Assembly (NCBI RefSeq): GCF_030142155.1
Contig: NZ_CP126247.1
Location: 3,658,001-3,722,000 of the forward strand
Reading direction: 5' to 3'
DNA length: 64,000 nt
From: Arthrobacter sp. zg-Y820
GTDB taxonomy: Bacteria; Actinomycetota; Actinomycetes; Actinomycetales; Micrococcaceae
The notes below the pieces were generated by a model. The model saw only the letters and a program-made list of their open reading frames with translations, searched no databases and was not told where the DNA came from. This document shows positions 42,868-52,041 of the stretch, piece after piece. The first letter of the stretch is position 1; the number at the start of each line of letters is the position of its first letter. Made by a program: the position numbers and the translations under genes.

Positions 42868-44313
42868 TCAGTTTTCCGCACCCAGGTCCGGGACGTCCAT
42901 TCCGTGGTCCCGGCGCAGGGCCAGCGCCGCCGCGTGCCAGCCGCCCATCCCGTGGACTCCCGGCCCGGGCGGAGTGGAGGCTGAGCACAGGTAAACCCCG
43001 GGCAGCGGTGTCTGCCACGGATTCACTGCGGGCACCGGCCGGGCGGCCATCTGCCACAAGTTCACCGCGCCGCCGCCGAAGTCCCCGCCGACATAGTTCT
43101 CATTGTAGCGCTCCAGATCCGCCGCCGTCGTTGCCTGCGAGCGCACGACGACGTCACGGAAGCCGGGTGCGAAGCGCTCGATCTGCGCGGTGACGGCCTC
43201 CGTCATGTCCACCGTGGATCCGGCCGGGACGTGGCAGTAGGTCCAGAGGATGTGGCGGTCCGCCGGTGCCCGGGAGGAGTCAAAGCTGCTCGGTTGGGAC
43301 AGCAGGACGTACGGCCGCTCCGGATGCCGGCCCGCCGCCACCTGCGCCTCGGCCCGGGCCAGCTCTTCACGGCGGCCTCCCACATGCACCGTCCCGGCCC
43401 GGCGCACGCCCTCGTTGGCCCACGGAACCGGCCCCGAAAGAATGAAGTCCACCTTGCAGGCAGCGTTGCCGTAGCGGAACCGGGCCAGGGCCCGCGCATA
43501 CGGCCCCGGCAGCTCCGGGCCGGCCAGATCGAGCAGGGTCGCCGGCGACACATCGAGCAGGACGGTGGGAGAACTCCTTACCTCGTTCAGCGACGCCACC
43601 CGGTGACCGGTCACCAATTCACCGCCGTGCGCCAACAGGTCACTGACCATGGCATCGGCGATGGCCTGCGATCCTCCCTCCGGAATGGGCCAGCCCACGG
43701 TGTGCGCCAGCAGCGACAGCAGCAGCCCTCCTCCGGCCGAGGGCAGCGAAGGCATCCGCCCCACGGGATGCGCGGCGACCCCGGTGAGCAGTGCGGGGGC
43801 CTTCGCCTCGGAGAACCGCCGGTTCCACAGCGGAGTGCCCTGCTCCAGGGCCGCCCGTCCAAAGGCCAGCGCCGCCGCCGGCTCGCGGTAACCGCGGAGC
43901 AGCGGGGACATCAGCAGGCTGGTGATGTCTTCGCTGCGCCGCACCAGGGGCTGCATCAGGCGGCGGAAGGCGGCGCCGTCGGGCCCCAGGCCCTGAACCG
44001 TGCGTTCCAGGTCCCGGTAGGCCAGGCCGGCGTCCCCGCCGTCGAGCGGGTGGGCGTAGGAAATGTCCGGCACGGTGAGCTTGATCCGCTCCGCCAGCTC
44101 AAACCGGCGGAAAAAGGGCGAGGCCAAAGCCATGGGATGCACGGCGGAGCAGACGTCGTACCGGTGGCCGGGTTCCAGCAGCTCCTTGGTCCGGCTGCCG
44201 CCGCCGGCCGTGGGTCCGGCTTCAAAGACCCGGACCGACAACCCGGCGCGGGCCATGATGACCGCAGCGGCCAGCCCGTTGGGTCCTGCGCCGACCACTG
44301 AAACATCGGTCAT
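42868..44313 (-). CDS. CrtI-like phytoene-desaturase-family FAD oxidoreductase
   Basis: A 481-residue NAD(P)/FAD-dependent oxidoreductase. The N-terminal dinucleotide-binding motif VSVVGAGPNGLAAAVIMARAG-type VVGAGPNGLAAA and the following EAGPTAGGGSRTKELLEPGHRYD are typical of the CrtI/PYROXD2 family. The C-terminal PPGPGVHGMGGWHAAALAL closes the FAD site. No carotenoid synthase genes are nearby, so the substrate need not be phytoene. The ATG overlaps the stop of the GT87-like gene by four bases (44310-44313), so the two are translationally coupled. Confidence 0.88.
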   Translation of the reverse strand: MTDVSVVGAGPNGLAAAVIMARAGLSVRVFEAGPTAGGGSRTKELLEPGHRYDVCSAVHPMALASPFFRRFELAERIKLTVPDISYAHPLDGGDAGLAYRDLERTVQGLGPDGAAFRRLMQPLVRRSEDITSLLMSPLLRGYREPAAALAFGRAALEQGTPLWNRRFSEAKAPALLTGVAAHPVGRMPSLPSAGGGLLLSLLAHTVGWPIPEGGSQAIADAMVSDLLAHGGELVTGHRVASLNEVRSSPTVLLDVSPATLLDLAGPELPGPYARALARFRYGNAACKVDFILSGPVPWANEGVRRAGTVHVGGRREELARAEAQVAAGRHPERPYVLLSQPSSFDSSRAPADRHILWTYCHVPAGSTVDMTEAVTAQIERFAPGFRDVVVRSQATTAADLERYNENYVGGDFGGGAVNLWQMAARPVPAVNPWQTPLPGVYLCSASTPPGPGVHGMGGWHAAALALRRDHGMDVPDLGAEN

Positions 44314-45776
44314 GGGGTTCCTGCTTCCTGTGCTGCGGGCTGAACCGGGTCCGCACGCCGGGGTCCGCGCGGGAGCCGGAGCCGGTGGTCCGGCGCATGG
44401 TCAAAGGGGCCGCCCTGGGGATCGTCGACGTCGAGCCGGCGCACCGGATCACCCGCGGGGTTCAGGATGTCGGCGACAACCCGCGCCACGAGCCAGGCCG
44501 TTGCCGCGACATGGCCTCCCACGGCCCAGACGTAGTACGCGGCCTCGATGTTGTTCCGGGGGTCGCCGCCGGAGGTCTGGGCGCCCAGGTACATCCAGAC
44601 GGCCCACCAGTGCAGCACCTCAAAGAACTGCCACACCAGGAAGTCCCTCCACCGCGGGCGGGCGAGGGCAACCAGCGGGATCAGCCACAGGACAAACTGG
44701 GGCGAATAGACCTTGTTGGTCAGGATGAAGGCCGCCACGATCAGGAACGCCAGCTGGGCCAGCCGGGGGCGGCGGGGCGCGGCAAGCGCGAGCAGGGCTA
44801 TTCCGGCGCACGCGGCGGCGAAGAGGGCGTACGCCCAGACATTGATGAAGGCCGGCTCCGCTTCCGCCAGGCCGAGCCGCCCGGACATCAGGTTCCAGGC
44901 AAACCACACCGAGGAATATCCGGCCGGACGCTCCCCGGTGAAGCTGAGGAAGAATTTCCAGCCGGTGAAGTCGGAGACCATGAAGGGAACATTCACCGCG
45001 AGCCAGGTGGCGGCGGCCGCGCCCACGGCCGCGAAGGCCGGCCGCAGCCGCAGCGTCCGCAAGGCCAGGACCAGCACCGCGCCCAGGATCAGCACCGGAT
45101 ACAGCTTCAGCGCCGTGCCCAACCCCAGGAACACCCCCGCCAGGACCGGCTGGCTGCGGGCGAAGGCCAGCATGCCCAGGGCGGCCAGCAGCACGGCCCA
45201 GATGTCCCAGTTGATGAACACGGACAGGATCATCGCCGGAGCCAGGGCCACCATGGCAGCGTCCCAGGGCCGGCGGTTGGTCATGCGCAGCGTGGCCACC
45301 ACGGTGGCGATCCAGGCCAGGGCGGCCAGCGCGGCGTTGATGTCGAAGTAGGCCAGCGCCCGCTCCGCCGAGACACCGTCGCCCGGCACGAGCAGGGCGA
45401 CGGCCCCGGCCAGCAGGCCCAGCAGCACCGGATATTCAAAGCCGACACCGGGCGTCAGGAAGGGAAAGACGCCCTCGGCCAGCCCGCGCGAGTCAAACAG
45501 CACCGGCCAGTCCGAGTAGCAGGCCTTGTAGAAATGGTCCGGAGAGGTCCAGCCGCCGGTCCGGCAGGGCATTTTCACCAGCACGGCCAGGAGGGCGGCG
45601 GCAGTGGTGAGCAGGATCAGCACCCGTTCCACCGTGAAAAACCCCGGCGTCACGATCCCCGGCGCGGTGTGTCGGCCCAGCGGCCCGCCGATGACTTCGG
45701 TAAGCGTTTTGAGCAACGGATCGTTGCGGCTGGGGACCACTGTGCGCAGCGGCCGCCGTCGGGGCTTGGGCTCCAT
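44310..45776 (-). CDS. GT87/DUF2029-like polytopic mannosyltransferase family protein
   Basis: A 488-residue integral membrane protein with about ten helices. The pattern of alternating helices with a periplasmic-side YSPQFVLWLIPLVALARPRWRDFLVWQFFEVLHWW, plus FINWDIWAVLLAALG, resembles the GT87/DUF2029 polyprenol-phosphate-mannose-using transferases of Actinobacteria, including the Mycobacterium gene next to rpsF. The start at 45776 aligns better with that family; an upstream ATG at 45809 is possible. Probably transfers mannose to an envelope glycan; acceptor unknown. Confidence 0.82.
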   Translation of the reverse strand: MEPKPRRRPLRTVVPSRNDPLLKTLTEVIGGPLGRHTAPGIVTPGFFTVERVLILLTTAAALLAVLVKMPCRTGGWTSPDHFYKACYSDWPVLFDSRGLAEGVFPFLTPGVGFEYPVLLGLLAGAVALLVPGDGVSAERALAYFDINAALAALAWIATVVATLRMTNRRPWDAAMVALAPAMILSVFINWDIWAVLLAALGMLAFARSQPVLAGVFLGLGTALKLYPVLILGAVLVLALRTLRLRPAFAAVGAAAATWLAVNVPFMVSDFTGWKFFLSFTGERPAGYSSVWFAWNLMSGRLGLAEAEPAFINVWAYALFAAACAGIALLALAAPRRPRLAQLAFLIVAAFILTNKVYSPQFVLWLIPLVALARPRWRDFLVWQFFEVLHWWAVWMYLGAQTSGGDPRNNIEAAYYVWAVGGHVAATAWLVARVVADILNPAGDPVRRLDVDDPQGGPFDHAPDHRLRLPRGPRRADPVQPAAQEAGTP

Positions 45777-45906
45777 GCTTACCAGTATGACGCCGGCAAC
45801 GGGCCGCATCGGCCTCGAATACCGGCCGCGCGGTGGCCGTCGCGGGCGGTCCGCATGTGATGCTTCACACGGAACTTACGGGCTGAGGCCGTAGACTGGG
45901 CCGATC

Positions 45907-45927
45907 TTGCCGCGTTTGGCGCGGCAA
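45907..45927 (+). promoter_or_regulatory. Perfect hairpin in the ino1 leader
   Basis: TTGCCGCG (45907-45914) pairs exactly with CGCGGCAA (45920-45927), followed shortly by AAAATTTTT before the ribosome-binding site. It could be an attenuator or a protein/RNA target in the leader. Recognised from the sequence only. Confidence 0.5.
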
Positions 45928-45957
45928 CAGTAAAATTTTTGTCTTCAAAGGAGAACC

Positions 45958-47043
45958 GTGGCAAAGAACCCCATTCGGGTCGCAATCGTCGGTGTTGGAA
46001 ACTGCGCAGCGTCGCTGGTCCAGGGCGTCCAGTACTACCGTGACGCTGACCCGGACCTGACCGTTCCCGGCCTGATGCACGTGAAGTTCGGCCAGTACCA
46101 CGTCAACGACGTGCAGTTCGTGGCAGCCTTTGACGTGGACAGCAAGAAAGTCGGTCTGGACCTGGCCGACGCCATTGGGGCCAGCGAGAACAACACCATC
46201 AAGATTGCCGACGTCCCGCAGACCGGCATCACCGTCCAGCGCGGCCACACCCTCGACGGCTTGGGCAAGTACTACCGGGAAACGATCGTAGAGTCCGACG
46301 CCGAACTTGTGGACATTGTTGCCTCGCTTCGGGAGAACAACGTGGATGTCATGGTCTGCTACCTGCCGGTCGGCTCCGAGCAGGCTGCGAAGTTCTACGC
46401 CCAGTGCGCCATTGACGCCGGCGTCGCTTTCGTGAACGCGCTGCCCGTGTTCATTGCCGGGACCAAGGAATGGGCCGACAAGTTCACCGCCGCCGGGGTT
46501 CCGATCATCGGCGACGACATCAAGAGCCAGATCGGCGCCACCATCACCCACCGGGTCATGGCCAAGCTGTTCGAGGACCGCGGCGTCATCCTGGACCGCA
46601 CCTACCAGCTCAACGTCGGCGGAAACATGGACTTCAAGAACATGCTCGAGCGCGAGCGCCTGGAGTCCAAGAAGATTTCCAAGACCCAGGCGGTCACCTC
46701 CAACACGTCGGCGGACCTGAAGGCAGACGACGTGCACATCGGCCCGTCGGACTACGTGGCCTGGCTCGATGACCGCAAGTGGGCCTTTGTCCGCTTGGAG
46801 GGCCGCAACTTCGGCGACGCTCCGGTGTCGCTGGAATACAAGCTTGAGGTCTGGGACTCCCCCAACTCCGCCGGCGTGATCATCGATGCCATCCGTGCCG
46901 CCAAGATCGCCCTGGACCGGGGCGTCGGCGGACCCATCCTCTCGGCGTCGAGCTACTTCATGAAGTCCCCGCCGGAGCAGTACAACGATGACGTTGCCAA
47001 GGAAAAGGTGGAGCAGTTCATCCGCGGCGAGGTCGAGCGCTAA
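45958..47043 (+). CDS. ino1: myo-Inositol-3-phosphate synthase
   Basis: A 361-residue NAD-dependent synthase that converts glucose 6-phosphate into inositol 3-phosphate, the precursor of phosphatidylinositol and mycothiol. The NAD loop [10 protein letters not shown], the active-site Lys/Asp-rich segments [16 protein letters not shown] and [16 protein letters not shown], and the C-terminal [11 protein letters not shown] are typical of the actinobacterial form (about 360 residues, shorter than eukaryotic). GTG start after AAAGGAGAA. Located near mshA, which uses its product. Converges on fhs; a compound palindrome lies between. Confidence 0.95.
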   Translation: MAKNPIRVAIVGVGNCAASLVQGVQYYRDADPDLTVPGLMHVKFGQYHVNDVQFVAAFDVDSKKVGLDLADAIGASENNTIKIADVPQTGITVQRGHTLDGLGKYYRETIVESDAELVDIVASLRENNVDVMVCYLPVGSEQAAKFYAQCAIDAGVAFVNALPVFIAGTKEWADKFTAAGVPIIGDDIKSQIGATITHRVMAKLFEDRGVILDRTYQLNVGGNMDFKNMLERERLESKKISKTQAVTSNTSADLKADDVHIGPSDYVAWLDDRKWAFVRLEGRNFGDAPVSLEYKLEVWDSPNSAGVIIDAIRAAKIALDRGVGGPILSASSYFMKSPPEQYNDDVAKEKVEQFIRGEVER

Positions 47044-47077
47044 CCTCCCTCCCCCGCTCAGCCTCCCCGCCGTCCCG

Positions 47078-47133
47078 CGAGATGGCAGAAGGTGCGCTTC
47101 CCAGTGCCGGGAAGGGCATCTTCTGCCATCTCG
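47078..47133. terminator. Compound palindromic terminator between ino1 and fhs
   Basis: Fourteen-base outer arms (47078-47091 and 47120-47133) are perfect reverse complements, and an inner CTTCCC/GGGAAG stem lies at 47097-47114. It sits between two convergent genes. Confidence 0.75.
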
Positions 47134-47151
47134 GCACGGGCCGGGCGCCGC

Positions 47152-48837
47152 TTAGAACAAACCCTGCGGCGTGCCGTCAGCGGCCACGTCCATGCGCAGC
47201 GCCGCGGGGGACTTCGGCAGCCCGGGCATGGTCATCACGGCCCCGGTGAGCGCGACCACGAAGCCGGCGCCGGTCTTGAGGATCAGGTCCCGCACGTGCA
47301 CGGTGAAACCGGTGGGCGCGCCAAGCAGGGCCGCGTTGTCGGAGAACGAGTACTGCGTCTTGGCCATGCACACCGGCAGCGAATCCCATCCCCCGGCCCG
47401 GATCTCCTCCAGCCGGCGCCGCGCCGAAACTGAGAATTCGACGTCGTCGGCCCCGTAAATCTCCCGGGCCACCGTGCGGATCTTCTCCTCCACCGGCAGC
47501 TCCAGCGGATACAGGTGCCGGAAAGACGCCGGCTCCGCCAGCGCCGCCCGGACACGCACCGCCAGGGCGTCGCCGCCGGTCCCGCCGCCGCCCTGCGCCC
47601 AGACGTCTGCCGCGGCAACCGGCACGCCCTCGGCTGCGCACCAGCGCAGCAGCCACTCGAGCTCCTCCGGCGTGTCGGTGCTGAACGTATTGATGGCCAC
47701 CACCGGATTCAGGCCAAACTTCCGGATGTTTCCGATGTGGCGAAGCAGGTTGGGGGTTCCGGCCTCAAGCGCGGCCCGGTCCGCGCGGTCCAGTTCGCTC
47801 CGGGGCACGCCACCCTGCATCTTGAGCGCCCGGATCGTGGCCACCAGAACGACGGCGTCCGGTGCCACGTCCGCGGCCCGCGCCGTGATGTCCATGTACT
47901 TTTCGGCGCCCAGGTCCGCTCCGAATCCGGCTTCCGTGACCACCACGTCAGCGACGGTGCGCGCCAGTTCGGTGGCGATCACCGAGTTGCAGCCGTGCGC
48001 AATGTTCGCGAACGGCCCGCCGTGGACCAATGCCGGGGTGCCGGCAAGGGTCTGCACCAGGTTCGGTTTGACCGCGTCCTTCAGCAGCAGCGTCAGGGCT
48101 CCCTCCGCGCCGAGGTCCCGCACGGTCACCGGCCGCCGGTCGTAGGTGTAGCCCACGGTGATCCGCGCCAGCCGGGCCTTGAGGTCAGCCAGGTCCCGGG
48201 CGAGGCAGAACACGGCCATGATTTCGGAGGCGACGGTGATGTCGAAGCCGTCCTGGCGCGGCGTGCCCTGGACCGGTCCGCCCAGTCCGATCACGATGTC
48301 GCGCAGCGAGCGGTCATTCATGTCCATGACGCGGCGGAACGTGATGCGCCGCGGATCGATGCCCAGGGTATTGCCCTGGTAAATGGAGTTGTCCAGCAGC
48401 GCGGCGAGGGCGTTGTTGGCCGTGGTGATGGCATGGAAGTCCCCGGTGAAGTGCAGGTTGATGTCCTCCATCGGCGCCACCTGGGAGTAGCCGCCGCCGG
48501 TGGCGCCGCCCTTCATGCCCAGGACCGGTCCCAGCGAGGGCTCCCGCAGGGCGATGACAGTGCTGACTCCCGCCTTGGCCAGGGCATCCCCGAGCCCCAC
48601 GGTGACGGTGGACTTTCCCTCACCGGCCGGGGTGGGGCTCATGGCGGTAACCAGCACCACCTTGCCGCGGGTGCCGCGCGGAGGCACCCGCAGCGGGTCG
48701 ATCTTGGCCTTGTAGCGCCCGTACAGTTCAAGGGCGTCTTCAGGAATGCCGGCGGCGGCGGCAACCTCCGTGACGGGTTTCAGCACCGCCCGGCGGGAGA
48801 TTTCCAAATCACTGGACATGTCAGCGGCAGTGCGCAT
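47152..48837 (-). CDS. fhs: Formate-tetrahydrofolate ligase
   Basis: A 561-residue ligase (family norm about 556-560) that forms 10-formyl-tetrahydrofolate from formate, ATP and THF. The P-loop [10 protein letters not shown] lies at residues 69-77, followed by [23 protein letters not shown], characteristic of FTHFS. The start at 48837 is supported by GGAAGGAA. It supplies C1 units for purines, methionyl-tRNA formylation and glycine cleavage. Downstream of mshA on the same strand with a 59-base gap, so possible read-through. Confidence 0.95.
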   Translation of the reverse strand: MRTAADMSSDLEISRRAVLKPVTEVAAAAGIPEDALELYGRYKAKIDPLRVPPRGTRGKVVLVTAMSPTPAGEGKSTVTVGLGDALAKAGVSTVIALREPSLGPVLGMKGGATGGGYSQVAPMEDINLHFTGDFHAITTANNALAALLDNSIYQGNTLGIDPRRITFRRVMDMNDRSLRDIVIGLGGPVQGTPRQDGFDITVASEIMAVFCLARDLADLKARLARITVGYTYDRRPVTVRDLGAEGALTLLLKDAVKPNLVQTLAGTPALVHGGPFANIAHGCNSVIATELARTVADVVVTEAGFGADLGAEKYMDITARAADVAPDAVVLVATIRALKMQGGVPRSELDRADRAALEAGTPNLLRHIGNIRKFGLNPVVAINTFSTDTPEELEWLLRWCAAEGVPVAAADVWAQGGGGTGGDALAVRVRAALAEPASFRHLYPLELPVEEKIRTVAREIYGADDVEFSVSARRRLEEIRAGGWDSLPVCMAKTQYSFSDNAALLGAPTGFTVHVRDLILKTGAGFVVALTGAVMTMPGLPKSPAALRMDVAADGTPQGLF

Positions 48838-48896
48838 CGACGCGTTCCTTCCGTTCCCGACGCCGGTGGCCACCGGCGGTGGTACGGACCAAGCTA

Positions 48897-50150
48897 TCAG
48901 CGGACGGACTGCGCCGAGAACTGTTCCGCGGCCTGCAGATAACTCTCGGCCGTAAGCGACGCAGTGCGCTTCCAGCCGAAGGCCGACGCATGCACGGCGG
49001 CGCCGTAGCCCAGCGCCCGGCGCAGCCCGGCGTCGTCGTGCAGCCGCTCCAGCTCGGCTGACCACCGGCCGCTGTCATGCCCGTCCACCAGCAGGCCGGT
49101 GCGGCCGTGTCCGACGGCCTTGGGCAGCCCGCCGACATTGGCCGCCAGCACGGGCGTTCCGCAGGCCTGGGCTTCCAGGGCAACCAGCCCGAAGGACTCG
49201 CTGAAGGAGGGGACGGCGACGACGTCGGCGGCACGGAACCAGTCAGCCAGCGCAGCTGCGCCCACGGGCGGATGCAGGGAGACGTGGGCGTGCAGCCCCA
49301 GCGAGTCGATCAGCGGTTGCAGGTCCAGCACCTCGGAACCGCTCCCGGCGCCGAGGATGCTGATCTGCAGCGGGATGTCGGGACGGCGGGCATGCAGTTC
49401 CGCGGCGGCACGCACCAGTACCTGGGGGCCCTTCATGCGCTGGATGCGGCCGGCAAAGACAACGTGGAACACCTCCCGGGGAACGCCCAGGCGGGCACGG
49501 GCGGCGTGGGAGTTCCGGCTGGAGAAGATCTGCAGGTCCACGCCGGGAGCCACCACGTCCACCTCCAGCGGGTCGGCTCCGTACAGCGCTTCCAGCTCGG
49601 CGGCTTCGGTGCTCGTATTGGCGATCAGCCGGGTGGCGCCGTCGACGATGTCCTGCTCCCCGTCAATCCGGACCTGGGGCTCGGGCTTCTCCCCGGCCTG
49701 GAGGCGCAGGTTCTTCACCCGCGCCATGGTGTGCATGGTGTGCACCAGCGGCAGGTCCCACGCCCTGGCGACGGCCAGCCCGGCCGTGCCGGACACCCAA
49801 TAGTGCGAGTGGATGACGTCGAACCGGCGGCCCGCCGGGAAGGGATGGATGTCGCTGACGCCCAGTGCCAGGGCGTCGGCCAGTCCGGGCAGTGCTTCCT
49901 TCGCGATTTTGCGGCGCGGTCCTGCAGTGATGTGGCGGACAGTGACGCCGGGAACGAGTTCCACGGCTGGCTGCTGACGCGGGTCCGAGGAACGGGTGAA
50001 AATATCCACTTCGACGCCGGATCTGGCCAGTTCCACTGCGACCGAGCGGACGTAGACGTTCATTCCGCCGGCATCGCCGGAACCTGGCTGCTCCAGGGGT
50101 GACGTATGCAACGAGAGCATGGCCACACGCTTTACCTGAAGCAACAGCAC
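48897..50150 (-). CDS. mshA: D-inositol-3-phosphate glycosyltransferase MshA
   Basis: A 417-residue GT4 transferase that makes the first committed intermediate of mycothiol from UDP-GlcNAc and inositol 3-phosphate. The MshA-specific loop [18 protein letters not shown] is present, with [28 protein letters not shown] and [17 protein letters not shown] (EX7E). Start at 50150 (GTG) chosen; a GTG/ATG pair 8-10 codons later is also possible. Ino1 at 46-47 kb provides its acceptor. A GGAAA-N19-GTT sequence upstream may be a thiol-stress sigma-factor promoter. Confidence 0.94.
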   Translation of the reverse strand: MLLLQVKRVAMLSLHTSPLEQPGSGDAGGMNVYVRSVAVELARSGVEVDIFTRSSDPRQQPAVELVPGVTVRHITAGPRRKIAKEALPGLADALALGVSDIHPFPAGRRFDVIHSHYWVSGTAGLAVARAWDLPLVHTMHTMARVKNLRLQAGEKPEPQVRIDGEQDIVDGATRLIANTSTEAAELEALYGADPLEVDVVAPGVDLQIFSSRNSHAARARLGVPREVFHVVFAGRIQRMKGPQVLVRAAAELHARRPDIPLQISILGAGSGSEVLDLQPLIDSLGLHAHVSLHPPVGAAALADWFRAADVVAVPSFSESFGLVALEAQACGTPVLAANVGGLPKAVGHGRTGLLVDGHDSGRWSAELERLHDDAGLRRALGYGAAVHASAFGWKRTASLTAESYLQAAEQFSAQSVR

Positions 50151-50194
50151 TCCCTTCTTGGCCGGCCGCAGTGCTAATCCCCTAATGACTTTAT

Positions 50195-50221
50195 AACGCC
50201 GAGGGGCGGAGCATGGTTTCC
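50195..50221 (-). promoter_or_regulatory. Possible SigR/SigH-type promoter of mshA
   Basis: On the minus strand GGAAA (50221-50217) and GTT (50197-50195) are 19 bases apart, close to the SigR consensus GGAAT-N18/19-GTT. It would start transcription about 40 bases before the GTG. SigR control of mshA is established in Streptomyces. Confidence 0.4.
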
Positions 50222-50279
50222 GGGACGGTTGCCCTTGTCACTTCTGCTGCGGCGCGTCAAAGCCGGAACCCCATCCGGC

Positions 50280-51384
50280 GGGGAGTCCACGCGGTACAGC
50301 GCGGACTCCCCGGGATTTGTTCCCGGTGGGCAGTTCCTACTTGGCGGAACAGATGACGTGAGCCAGCAAATGGCGCTCCGGTCCGTTCCAGCACGCATCA
50401 AGCCGCGCCTGGTGGACTGCTTCGGACCGTGCGAAGGAAGCGCGAACGCGGGCAATCAGGGTTAACGCCCTCCGCCAGGCAGGAGCGGGCGCCGCCCCCG
50501 GTGTCGGAACGCCCGACGGCGGTCGGTCCGGCGGCAGGGCCGGCGCTGACGGAGGGGGGATGGTTTCCGGGTGCTCCGGGTTTTCCCGGGGGTCGCTGGA
50601 GAGGGACGAGGGCAGGTTGAAAGAACGCACAATAAACTCCGAAAGAATGGCACACCTGTTTTTGGGTGCGCGAAAGGTACGTGGGAGAAAAAGGAAAGAA
50701 ATCCCTCAAGGCAGGGAGAAGAAAAGGCGGTTAAAAAGGCAGGGTATTCAGAAGGCAGGCTGCCGCAGCAAACAACAGTGCGGTCGAATTACCGGCAGGT
50801 TATTAGCCGATAAAACAATGCCGAGCCAGGGAGGAGTGCCGCAGGGCGTGCCGGGAACGGAGCTCCGCGACCGAAGAAAGGAACAGTGCCAAGAGGGAAC
50901 CCTCCCGGGAGGAACCATGTCGCCGCTGGGCCGGTGGCCACCGGAGGACGGAGGCAACCGCAGGGAGGTGTCCATCCCAGGACACTGCCCACCCGAGGAC
51001 GCTGCCCCTCAGGGGCAGGTCGTTCCCGGAACAGAGCCGCCGGGCGGCCGGTGCGAGGCTACCCGCGGCCCCCAAGGCCAAACGGGTAGCGTGAACGCCG
51101 TCCGGTTCCGCCCTGCCGGCCTGTTCCGCCGGCCATCCGCCGTCCGGTGGGCCGGAGAGCCGGCCACGCAGTCGAAGGGGTGGACGTGCGGGCCTGCGGG
51201 CAGGCATCCGTCGTGGCAGTGAGGAATACATGGATGGTCATTACCCCACCTCCCTTTCATGAGTGCGTGGATTGCCGGAATGGCTGGTGCGGCCCGCTTA
51301 TCAGAAAGCTGGCCGCAGGAAAAACATACAACAGGTTTCAGTTCCGTGCCAAGCATTTCCTGAAACTTTTTCATTTCTTTGCTG
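50280..51384. other. Gene-free structured intergenic region
   Basis: No convincing coding region is present between mshA and the histidine phosphatase (50151-51384). Instead I see many hairpins: GGGGAGTCC/GGACTCCCC (50280-50311), CCGGGA/TCCCGG (50310-50327), CCTCCCGGGAGG (50901-50912), CCGGTGGCCACCGG (50931-50944), CTGCCCCT/AGGGGCAG (51002-51018) and GCTACCCG/CGGGTAGC (51058-51090). Bases 50600-50830 are strongly purine-rich on the plus strand. The last 150 bases are AT-richer. On the minus strand, a 60-codon frame at 51059-51241 has a textbook ribosome-binding site but low-complexity sequence. RNA genes I know (rnpB, tmRNA) do not match. Confidence 0.5.
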
Positions 51385-52041
51385 CTAATAGTTCCAGCGC
51401 ACTATTGCGGGCGTGTGTTTGTCCCAGCCCAGCAGGCAGACGGCAGCGGTTCCGAGCACGAAATGCCGGCCGTGGTCTGCCGGAAGCCCCAACCAGCGGG
51501 CGGCGAGAATCCGCAGGAAGTGGCCGTGCGCCACAAGGAGGACCTTCTCCACCGGGGTTGCTCCCGGATCCCGGTCCATCGGTGTGCCGCAGCCGGCCTG
51601 CACGAGGGAGACGATGCGGTCGGCGCGCTCCGCCACCTGGTCCAGGGTCTCCCCCTGGGGAACGCCGTCGTTCCAGATGAGGTAGCCGGGGTTCTCGGCC
51701 CGCACCTGCGTGCTCTTGCGGCCCTCGTTGGCTCCGTAGTCCCACTCGTGCGCATGGGGCAGGATCCGCGGCTCGGGGTATCCCACCAGCTCCGCGGTGC
51801 GCCGGGCGCGGATCAGCGGGGAGGACAGCACCAGGTCAAAGTCGACCTGCCCGATCTTCTCCTTCGCGGCGACCGCCTGGGCCTCCCCGGCCGCGGTCAG
51901 CGGAATGTCCGTCAGGCCGGTGTAGTTTCCCTCGCGGGACCACTCCGTCTCGCCGTGGCGCAGCAGCCACAGCCGCGGCAGCCGCGTTCCCGCCGGCGTC
52001 GTATCCGGAACCGCCGGACCGAAGTCCTCAGCGTCGCTCAT
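51385..52041 (-). CDS. Histidine-phosphatase superfamily protein
   Basis: A 218-residue phosphoglycerate-mutase-like protein. The RHG motif LLRHGETEW near the N-terminus provides the phosphohistidine, and VAHGHFLRILAARWLG the second catalytic His. EWDYGANEGR fits the acid/base region of small phosphatases. Likely a cytoplasmic phosphatase of unknown substrate. The start overlaps the end of cca by four bases (52038-52041), so it is translationally coupled to tRNA maturation. Confidence 0.9.
   Translation of the reverse strand: MSDAEDFGPAVPDTTPAGTRLPRLWLLRHGETEWSREGNYTGLTDIPLTAAGEAQAVAAKEKIGQVDFDLVLSSPLIRARRTAELVGYPEPRILPHAHEWDYGANEGRKSTQVRAENPGYLIWNDGVPQGETLDQVAERADRIVSLVQAGCGTPMDRDPGATPVEKVLLVAHGHFLRILAARWLGLPADHGRHFVLGTAAVCLLGWDKHTPAIVRWNY

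Noticed and set aside
47515..48942. 475-codon plus-strand frame opposite fhs
   Set aside because: Antisense shadow of a strong protein gene in high-GC DNA, with His/Gln/Gly-rich composition and no domain.
51059..51241. 60-codon gene with an excellent Shine-Dalgarno on the minus strand
   Set aside because: Low-complexity Arg/Gly/Thr sequence, no recognisable fold, overlapping other open frames; insufficient to call a gene.
50151..51384. rnpB or tmRNA in the large gap
   Set aside because: The conserved GAGGAAAGUC of RNase P RNA and the tmRNA ends were not found.
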